Positions 55,596 to 64,000 of a DNA stretch of 64,000 nt are shown in pieces. The notes under the pieces were generated by a model that saw only the letters and a program-made list of their open reading frames with translations, was not told the DNA's origin and did not search any database. Made by a program: the position numbers and the translations under genes. Location: positions 620,001-684,000 of the forward strand of contig WION01000009.1 of the NCBI GenBank assembly GCA_015039365.1, given 5' to 3'. Source of the stretch: Amanita rubescens. Its lineage: Eukaryota; Basidiomycota; Agaricomycetes; Agaricales; Amanitaceae. Each line of letters begins with the position of its first letter. Within the stretch, counting starts at the first letter, position 1.

Positions 55596-57257
55596 TCATG
55601 CATAGTCGTTGATAAGAACACGCCCATCAGAGCATCCAACCGCTATCCTCCCCTCCTCTTCATCCATAGCCAACCTTGACCATACTTCCCCTTTCTGAAC
55701 AGCATACACAGTAGCTGCCATAGTCGATGTCTTCCACTCATCTAGCTCATCGGTACCGTCAGCTTCTTCCAATAACTTGGGACAAAACAATCCTGCAACC
55801 CGTTGCCCCCTGGTTTCTGCTGAATAATGCTCTTCTACGTGATCATCTATCCACAAGGCAGTTCCGTACAAGCCCAGCGTCATATAACTCGAAGAAAACA
55901 AGAGCAGAGGCGCTGCAATAGTCCGCTTCAAATGGGGAGGGAACAGATAAGGTCGGTTGGCGTTTGAAATCGTTGCATCTTCGGCTCCGTTGTAGCATGG
56001 GTTTGGCTCCAGAACAACGTAGTGCAGAAGATTGATAGGCTGTGATGTAATCAATAAGTGTTCCGTGCACAGATGATTGTAGTACGTACCCATGGAAGAA
56101 AGCTACCAAAACGCAAAAGAATATTAATGAGGGGCAGCCTTCCCGCTCTTTCTGATTTCTTAGGTATCTGAGGCGTTAGGCATATGGAATCTATCGCCCA
56201 TTGCCATTTATGGAGGGCGACCGGGTATATGGAATGTTGACCTTTCCGAAGATGTTCCAGGGGTAAAACGTACAGAAGGAGCTCTCTGACTCGACAGATG
56301 AGTAGGTATCGGTCCTGCACCACAAGATATCCTCGAACATCGTGTCCCTTGAAGAAGAAGAAAGAATTAAACGGGGAAATTGCATCGGTTAGAAGAGACA
56401 TACCCGAACGTTTTCATTGCAACTATCACGCAACTCTATGTCACAGTCCTCATTCCAGAAGAACGCTCTCTCATATTCATCTACACTGATCAAGTTTGTC
56501 CCGCATAGATGGCGAACTTTACGGTTCTTGGATGGGTGTGTGGCTAATGTCACGAAAGCCTTGGATGTATCTCCGGAAGTGAGACCAACGAGCTCGACTT
56601 TGTCGCTTCAGTCATGCAATAAGGCACGGCCTGGCAAACTAAAATAGATCACTTACCCATCCTGTACAGCCAAGACGATCGGACTAGTAGAATCTGCATT
56701 AAACTGAAAAGCAAAGGTAGCCGAGACGCGGAAAGATCGTCGAGCAACGCATGTAGGCGTGTCCGTCTGAACGTCCCAGCAACTAGCTTCCCATAAGCGT
56801 TGGCGGGGATTCTCCTTCCTGAGTGCCACGAGGTAACTATAGCCATGGCTTTGTAAGAACCTCAGCTGAGTGATTTGTCCATCGCCGAAATCGATGCGAC
56901 GGCAACGTGCCTTTTCCGGCGGGGAGGACCACCGGCGACGCAGCCGCACCGCGCGGTAAACGAATTGCTCTAGCTCCTGCGCGTCCAGCGACTCTAATGT
57001 AGTCTGAGATAGACCAGGAACTGGTATGCCATTGTCGATGACTTTCTGTGTTAATTGTAGGTGCCAGACGCTGCGGAAACGCGTGATTTGTGCGACTGCT
57101 TTACACGTCTAGTATAGTGGAATAAGCTGAGAATCACAACTTGTGTTGAAGAGGTTATTTTTTTTGGGCCACTGACTTGTCTGATGTTCAGGATGTCTGC
57201 CAAGTCGAGATGGCTGAAGATTGCAAGAAAAATGTCGATGGGCAGGGTTACGATCAT
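55596..57257 (-). CDS. F-box protein
   Basis: The start at 57257 gives MIVTLPIDIFLAIFSHLDLA, followed by DILNIRQ, an F-box (Skp1-binding) motif. An intron (about 57176-57114) follows and the frame goes on with WHLQLTQKVIDNGIPVPGLS and LESLDAQELEQFVYRAVRLR. Later exons have propeller-like blades (GDGQITQLRFLQSHGYSYLV; GHDVRGYLVVQDRYLLIC; KGEVWSRLAMDEEEGRIAVG), ending at 55596. The protein is probably the substrate-recognising part of an SCF ubiquitin ligase. Middle exon borders are approximate. It is tail-to-tail with the UBX gene (145 bp). Confidence 0.75.
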
Positions 57258-57575
57258 TTGGAGGAATGAGTTGGGGATGCATCGGATCCTCTTTTATGCG
57301 AGGGACTGTCACGGAGGATCGTTCTCAGCGCCGTGCGGCAGCGTACGGCTTACTAGTTAGATGATGTGGTATAAATAGCTTTAAGCTATAGATATCCTCT
57401 ACCGACACTTTTCACCACCTAGTACGAGTACGACAGAGCCTTTCTTGCCGACCTTCTGCGTCCTGATTTCGAATCCACACTGGTCCGCAACACAAGCGTC
57501 CAATCAAGCGAGGCCAGACTGATTCAGACAAAAGTCAAACCAGGTTATAGTACCCTCTGATTTCCGACTCTAAGA

Positions 57576-60500
57576 ATGGTCCCAGCCATCCAACCTGATC
57601 TTCAAGGTAGGCATTGCCGGTTGCTCTCGGAAACAAACAGGAACAAACATCGCGTCTGCGCGGAACTACTCCGGAAGGGAAATCCGAGCCCGGCCAAGCT
57701 ATCTGTCCGAATAACACAAGATTCAATGCCCGCAGTTGCAGGCGATGCGCTGGAGCAAACCAAAACGCAAAAGCTCTCGCAGCCCATCGTCTCCAATGTG
57801 TCTGGCGCTTTTACTGATATTTCCGACACCCTGTCGAATCAACAGAACCTAGCAACATCGTTCAATGCTCTTATGAAGAAGTTCGAACCATTGGTTAAGA
57901 TCGCAGATGAAGTTGCAAAGGTTCGTTCTTCTGTATCTTTTCCTTCATTGGACGATCTGAATCGAACATTTTTTCAAAAGATCCATCCTTATGTCAATTT
58001 CGCGTGGCAGGTGCTTTCTGTCGGAATGAAGGTGAGTTAACTCGATTATTCTGGTCCTTTTCTTCATACGCATCTATTCGATCAGATGGTGCAAGCACAA
58101 CAAGCTCGGGATGTGAAGATTCTAGATCTCGTCAGAGCGATGGAGAATACCTACTCGTTCGTGGTTTCCGCCGACGAACTGAAGAGCCACCCTGTTCTTC
58201 AAGACATCATGGAAGAAATATTGAAGCAAACGATTGAATGCGGGTATTTCATTCAAGATTATACACGACGCAACTTTGGAAGTACGTGGTATGCTCTTTG
58301 AAGCATGGTAACAGTTTGATTGAAGGTTGACCAGACACTGTTATTGTTCATCCTTTCACCGACGTCGACGATCAGATAGCTAAATTCTGCACTGCGTTCG
58401 CAAATCTCAGGAAGAATTTCGATTCAAGACTTTTGCTGACGACGGCCTTGTTCTTGTCATGAACGGCGTCTTCCGTCGATATGATAGGTGCGTGTCCATA
58501 CACCTTCAGACATTTTACGTTGTCTCATGATTTACACCTAGCACGTCATCAAGTGTTGAAACCAGAGGATATGGACGAATACAATCGCACTCCCTGTCTT
58601 AAGAATACGAGGTGCAACGTCATTAACGACGTTATGGAGTGGATCGCAGATGACTCGAACGATGGAAAGAAGGTTTTGTGGGTATACGGCTTGGCCGGGA
58701 CGGGGAAGAGTACTCTGTCGACGACAATCGCACAAATCATGCGTGGGCTCCACCGCTTGGGCGCTTTCTTTTTTTTCAACCGTGATATACCACAAAGGAA
58801 CTTTGCAACATTGATCAGAACGCTCGCGTTTCGACTTGCCATGTTCGATGCTCGCTTCGGTGCTACAATCTCGTGGGTGGTGACAAATAACGACAACATG
58901 GCTGGAATGCCTCTGCAGTTTCAATTCGAAAAATTGCTGTCAGCTAATGCCCTGAATTCTGTGGAATGGTCTAGTGGACCAATCGTTTTGATTATCGATG
59001 CTTTGGACGAGTGCGGAAGTGAAGCAGATCGCAAGATCTTAATGCAGGTTCTGTCAAAGGGCTTTTCTGATCTCCCTTCCTTCATTCAAATTATGGTTGT
59101 TAGCCGGCATGAACGAGACATCCAGCATGCACTAGGATCCCATTTGCATGTGCGCCCGTACCCTCTGGACATTGATTCTGTGGCAAACAAAGATGATGTT
59201 TCAAAATTTATTCGACATCGTTTGGAGGAAATACGTATAATGGATGGATGCTTAGGCGATCATTGGCCCGGCGACGATAAAATCAGTTCTCTAGCCAACG
59301 GTGCAGGTGGCCTATTTATATGGGCATCAACTGCATGTTTGTATATCGAAAGCTATGCTCCCAATCGACGGCTTTCCGAGCTCGTTAACAAGCAGCCAGA
59401 AGGGAGTTCTTCTGGACCGTTTGCACAGCTGGACAGTTTGTATGAAACAGGTCTACAATCTGTCTGTTTGTGGGATGACCGATCATTCCGCTTGGACTGC
59501 TGCAACATACTAGGCGTGATCCTATATGCGCGAGTCCCCCTGTCGTGTTCTGTCATCGACGCTCTCCTCGCGCTACCTCAAGACACGCCGTCTTGCAAAT
59601 CAGTCTCTCGCCTGAGATGTGTTCTTCACGTCAGCGAAACAGAGCAAATCCGTATCCTCCATCCTTCGTTCCACGACTATCTATCGGAACGGTGCAGAGA
59701 CAAGCCTTGGTCCATCAATCTCGAGCATAGTAACGAAGAACTCGCCCTTCGCTGCATCAAGCTTCTGGACAAAGAATTACGAGAAAATATCTGCGACATG
59801 ACACTCCCATATCTGAGCCGGAAAAATACCCTACATGACGCTATATCTTATGCGTGTAAATTCTGGATAGAACATACCTGCCTTGTTTCAGATGCTACGG
59901 ACGATATTTTAAATCAAACATATGGTTTCTTGGTCAAGCATCTGCTGCATTGGATGGAGGCAATGGCGATATTGAACTCCCATGACCAAACGATTCGATC
60001 GATTCACAATCTCATGGAGTGGCTCTGGGTCTGTCCTCCAATATGCGTAATGGGAGCTTTCCACTAACGTTTTCATACAGAAATCATCGCGAAGTCATAC
60101 GGACCTCCACCAGCTTCTTTATGACGGTCACCGCTTTGCACAGTACTTTGCAAACACCATCAAGGAGCACCCGCTGTTGCTTTACACAACGGCCTTACCA
60201 TTCACTCCAACAAATACGAGCATCTTCAAGAAATTTTATCACAGCCGCCTGCCAAAAGTTGTTTGTGGTGTGAATAAGATGTGGTCTCCAGAGTTAATCC
60301 AGCTCCAAGGTCATGATGGCTTGATTTCTTCCGTCGCGTTCTCGCCCGATGGATCCAAAATCATCTCGGGGTCAGATGACAAGACCATTCGAGTTTGGGA
60401 TGCAAGCACTGGGGTTGAGATGCTCCCACCCCTTCGAGGGATTCATTCTGTCGCATTCTCACCTGATGGATCCAAAATCATCTCGGGGTCAGATGACAAC

Positions 60501-61394
60501 ACCATTCGAGTTTGGGATGCAAGCACTGGTATCGAGATGCTCCCACCTCTTCGAGGCCATGATGACTCGATTTATTCTGTCGCGTTCTCGCCTGATGGAT
60601 CCAAAATCATCTCGGGGTCAGATGACAAGACCATTCGAGTTTGGGATGCAAGCACTGGTGTCGAGGTGCTCCCACCCCTTCGAGGCCATGATGGCTCGAT
60701 TTATTCTGTTGCATTCTCGCCTGATGGATCCAAAATCATCTCGGGGTCAGATGACAAGACCATTCGAGTTTGGAATGCAAGCACTGGTGTCGAGATGCTC
60801 CCACCCCTTCGAGGCCATGATGACATGATTTCTTCTGTCGCGTTCTCACCCGATGGATCCAACATTATCTCGGGGTCAGATGACAAGACCATTCGAGTTT
60901 GGGATGCAAGCACTGGGGTTGAGATGCACCCACCTCTTCGAGGCCATGATGACTGGATTCATTCTGTCGCATTCTCGCCCGATGGATCCAATATCATCTC
61001 GGGGTCTTCTGACAAGACCATTCGAATTTGGGATGCAAGCACTGGCGTCGAGATGCTCCCACCCCTTCGAGGCCATGATGACTGGATTCGTTCTGTCGCA
61101 TTCTCGCCTGATGGATCCAAAATCATCTCGGGGTCCAAAGACAAGACCATTCGAGTTTGGGATGCAAGCACTGGCATTGTGTTGCCATGTCCACAAATAG
61201 CAGTTGATGATACCCCTAGGCCTGCAATGGACGGACAGATGATAGGGTGGTGGCTCACAAATATCGATACCGGCAGGTACATGGGGGCGCTTCCTGTCGG
61301 TGCATGCTTTTATTCTGGGCAAGTTCGCGGGTCTACATATGTCGGATGGACGGTGGAACATAAACTCGTGCTTGTTCATTTCCCTGAGCAGTAG
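57576..61394 (+). CDS. NACHT-WD40 (NLR-like STAND) protein, with an in-frame TGA
   Basis: Six exons fit in frame: 57576-57920, 57981-58031, 58086-58281, 58335-58487, 58542-60028 and 60081-61394 (1,182 codons). The N-terminal helical part has KIHPYVNFAWQVLSVGMK and ARDVKILDLVRAMENTYSFV, as in agaricomycete NLR-like proteins. The NACHT domain has Walker A GLAGTGKST and Walker B IVLIIDALDECG. A helical stretch is followed by LPFTPTNTSIFKKFYHS and seven WD40 repeats. Exon 4 contains a TGA at 58460-58462, where CGA (Arg) would fit, so the reading is broken unless it is a sequence error or bypassed; a shorter product could start at 58481. Such STAND proteins act as intracellular sensors in fungi. 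Confidence 0.78.
60303..61180 (+). repeat. Seven near-identical WD40 coding repeats (129-nt unit)
   Basis: Copies of a 129-nt, 43-residue unit with core SVAFSPDGSKIISGSDDKT. The second unit is shortened by 12 nt (four residues of the GHDD turn). Differences are concentrated at few codons: G/D and S/W/M after HD, Y/S/H/R before SVAF, K/N after DGS, D/S/K after SGS. Confidence 0.92.
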
Positions 61395-62064
61395 GAATCA
61401 CCTGTCGAAGTTGATAGATTGGTGTTCGTGTATTAGGGCCACATCACGAGCTTATCAGTACATCCAGGCTAATTGCTACATGGTAATATTTATGTATATG
61501 CACACGCTAGGGTATGAATTTGAATAGTAGATGGCAATATATGTGATTAGGGCCCATTAACAACCATAGATGAATGAAAGATGATGACAGCAAAAAACCC
61601 AGCCTAGAACAAAAAGAGACGTAATACTTCAAGACAAACCACGGCGATAATAGGCTTCCTCCTTAACCCGCTGCCACTCGCGGAACCCAGTGGTGGATGC
61701 GCTTGGGGGATATGTTGTACGATGGGACCGCACAGACCGTGTCGATTTTTGCTTAAGTATTTGCGGTTGCATTGACTTTTGGTTGAGGAGAGTAGTTTGA
61801 AAAGCGGGCGAAGGGTGGGATAAAGATGTGGACGAGGAAGAGAAAGGGAAGCTGGAGACGAGAATAGAGCCAGCTGTAAATGTTCTTGGTCATTTCTGTT
61901 GCTGGACGAGATGGGAGAGGGTACTACATAGCCTGAGATACGGATTCGAACCTAAACTTCCACCGATGTTTCTTCAAACCAAGGCTGAAAACACTGACGA
62001 TCATCACCCCTGAAATCTAATCGATTCTATGTCACTCATGACATTGAACGATAAACAACACTCC
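61395..62064. other. Intergenic stretch
   Basis: Tail-to-tail region between the NLR-like gene and the sorting-nexin pseudogene. No gene recognised. Confidence 0.4.
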
Positions 62065-63720
62065 TCACCGCCCATTGATCGTCGCCGTCGAATCCCTCCT
62101 CACAGTCTGCCCTTCGCCACCCCCACTTTCTCCATCCCCCAAAGGCGGAGGCGGCCGATTAGGATGATTGGGAATCTCCTCAAACTCCTTCGCGCCCTCC
62201 CACGCCTCCAAATTCTTCCATCGCACCCACCAGCAAACAAAGAGGAATGCCGTCGCCACCTTTTTCGCCCAATTCCGATGGTCCTTTGCCACAGCGATAC
62301 ACATCTCTCTCAAACCCGCGACTTTTATCTCTGGAACCGGTCCAGATCAGCTCGTATGGAGTACTTGAGATCTGCAGCTGACAAAAGGAGCGCTTCTTCC
62401 AGCTGCGGACGCGATACGGCAGCGATGACAACACGTGTAAGAAGAACGTTGAGGAATCCCATCCCCGGCGCTCTCGTTCGGCGTCTGACGGGGTTAGGAC
62501 CTGGATGGGGAGGTAAATAAGACGGAGCAGTGGCGTGCTGCGACTCTGCAGTTTCCGTTGTGGTGTCTTCCGCCGCAATCGCAGACATGATCGGTTCAGA
62601 TGGCTCAGCTTGCTCCCCACGTTGTTCATCTTTGGCCCCGCAACGCTCGAAGGAGGACTAGGGAATAGACTCGTCCCTCCCCAACGCCTCTTCCAATCTC
62701 TGCACCTCCTTTTCGCTCCCCCCCAGTCCTCCAGCTGTTCACGTTTACTCTCCAGCCCATCCTGCGTCATCTCGAACTGAACATGCTTCTGGTGGCGGTA
62801 CGCAAGGAGCTTCTTGATGATGGAAGTGAATTGAAAGCATTCGTGTAGGGGCTCTGCCCAGTTTTGCCCGAGTTCCTGGAGCTGCAGTCGCGTAGGTTAA
62901 TAGCAGCTGAAGTACGTAAAATAGGGAGTTCTTACCAGTTTGGTGGTGGAGATGTAGGTAGCGTCTACAGCTTGCCTGGTCTTTTCGATGGCAAAGGCCA
63001 TTTCGTCCGAATCGTTCAACAAGCTTAATCCGTTGAGCGCCGCACCCAAGTCGGAATGGTCCCGAGCATAACCTTTGTTCGTCTAGTGAACACAGGTATA
63101 CTGTCCGAACTGAGAACATACCAGACCAGCGTTTATGTAGCTTTCGGGTGAATTTCTCCATTGGGCCACTGATGTGACTGGTAAACTTGAGCGTGAAAGC
63201 CTCCGAGCGAGGAAACGTTGATCAGGGTTGCGAAGAGGGCGTGCAGTAGAGGGATTGGGTAAGGCGGCGTAGGCTGGTGAGGCATTAGGATCGACAGGGT
63301 TGTGAGAGGGAGCTTTGAGGGTTCTTGAGCAGAACGGACCAAGGGGGTGAGTTGAGTACTTCGTGCTAAGGTCTAATCATCAGCGAATTTACTTAATGCA
63401 ATGGGAGAGGATCGTACCCAGGAGAGTTCTCCGTCCAGGAAGCGATGAAAGACATGTTCGTTGGTGCCCTGCGAGACGGTCTGGAACATGCGGGCAATCA
63501 TAGCAGCGTCCTCCTTTGCCTTTGCCTGTTTGACGGCATAGTCGCTGACGGACTGCTTTGAGGGGGTGGGAGGGGTCGGGTAGAGCTTGACGAGTGAATC
63601 GCGCGGTGGCCAGCGTGAGCGTCGCCTGCGGTAGCCGAGTGTAGTTTGTGATGAGGATTTCTGGGTGGTCGTCAGATTGGAGGAATCTATCGCGGTGGGA
63701 CCTGGATCGATCAACAGCGA
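62065..63720 (-). pseudogene. Decayed sorting nexin (ATG20/SNX41-like, PX-BAR)
   Basis: Pieces in the right order: PX part (LVKLYPTPPTPSKQSVSDYA, AKAKEDAAMIAR, NEHVFHRFLDGELSW), LKAPSHNPVDPNASPAYAAL, MEKFTRKLHKRWS, ARDHSDLGAALNGLSLL, BAR parts (EKTRQAVDATYISTTKL; FTSIIKKLLAYRHQKHVQFE) and YLPPHPGPNPVRRR, then SAADLKYSIRADLDRF and NLEAWEGAKEFEEIPNHPNR. They lie in different frames. Breaks occur after RNPDQRFL, after LED near 62725, and at a TAG after GRDESIP. The PX core lacks about ten residues, and a segment before the last helices is missing. An intact copy would act in endosomal recycling and selective autophagy. Confidence 0.72.
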
Positions 63721-64000
63721 ACTATTGCCCTCGGAGACAAACAGGGATAATAGTACTACTACTATGGAATACTTCTAGTCGACTTCTCCCTTCATAATAG
63801 CGAAATAATATCTGTCCAACTATCCAAATCAACATTAATTCGAACAGAGTTGAATTGAACGATAACCCCATCTCGAGCCAAGTCCCTAATTCGCCGCTCG
63901 TATTTTCCACCATCGCGAACCACAAAGGAAAAAATCATCCGTCTGGACGTAGACCTTCCTCCCCAAGAGTCGTTTCCCATTCCAAAATCAAGTCTCCGTC
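63721..64000. other. Window edge, nothing assigned
   Basis: A minus-strand open frame at 63792-63980 (VVRDGGKYERRIRDLARDG) is too short and unfamiliar to assign; it could be an exon of a gene beyond the window or noise. Confidence 0.3.

Noticed and set aside
60303..61180. CRISPR-like or satellite array
   Set aside because: The repeats are in-frame WD40 codons inside a gene, with no spacers.
60876..61379. 167-codon minus-strand open frame across the WD40 repeats
   Set aside because: A by-product of the repeated coding sequence read in antisense.

Overview
The window looks like nuclear DNA of a filamentous basidiomycete, most likely an agaricomycete. The genes are intron-dense, with short GT..AG introns of about 45-75 nt. 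The gene families fit as well: a Rom2-type Rho exchange factor, a Reg1-type phosphatase regulator, a GPI-anchored protein of the type annotated 'macrofage activating glycoprotein', a NACHT-WD40 protein and large BTB families. Gene structures were worked out by hand from reading frames and splice motifs; no database search was possible.

Layout. (1) 1-7.6 kb, minus strand: an array of BTB/POZ genes with decayed copies between them. (2) 7.9-11.2 kb: RPP40 (RNase P/MRP subunit) and HMG-CoA synthase. (3) 12.2-14.7 kb: an MFS transporter of the Dal5 type. (4) 16.3-19.3 kb: a Reg1-like PP1 regulatory subunit. (5) 20.0-40.1 kb: the main BTB array on both strands, with six apparently intact tandem-BTB or BTB genes, one gene split by a DNA transposon, one frameshifted gene and several fragments; a GPI-anchored glycoprotein gene (32.5-34.2 kb) sits inside it. 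(6) 40.3-42.4 kb: a ZNF511-like zinc-finger gene and an unassigned gene. (7) 42.9-47.0 kb: two copies of a polytopic membrane-protein gene in a roughly 1.7 kb segmental duplication. (8) 48.0-57.3 kb: tRNA-Asn with an intron, a DEP-DH-DH-PH-CNH Rho exchange factor, a divergently transcribed UBA-UBX gene only 34 bp away, and an F-box gene. (9) 57.6-63.7 kb: a NACHT-WD40 (NLR-like) gene with near-identical WD40 repeats, then a decayed sorting-nexin (ATG20/SNX41-like) pseudogene.

The most notable content is the BTB family, with about nineteen loci counting fragments. Most full-length members share paired BTB domains, a C-terminal Cys-Pro-Arg-Gly motif and a tiny last exon that usually starts Val-Pro-Leu. 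Gene duplication, frameshifts, truncation and a transposon insertion show rapid birth and death. The NLR-like gene with homogenised repeats is a second fast-evolving locus. The role of the BTB proteins is unknown; substrate adaptors for a cullin-3 ligase is one inference from the domain.
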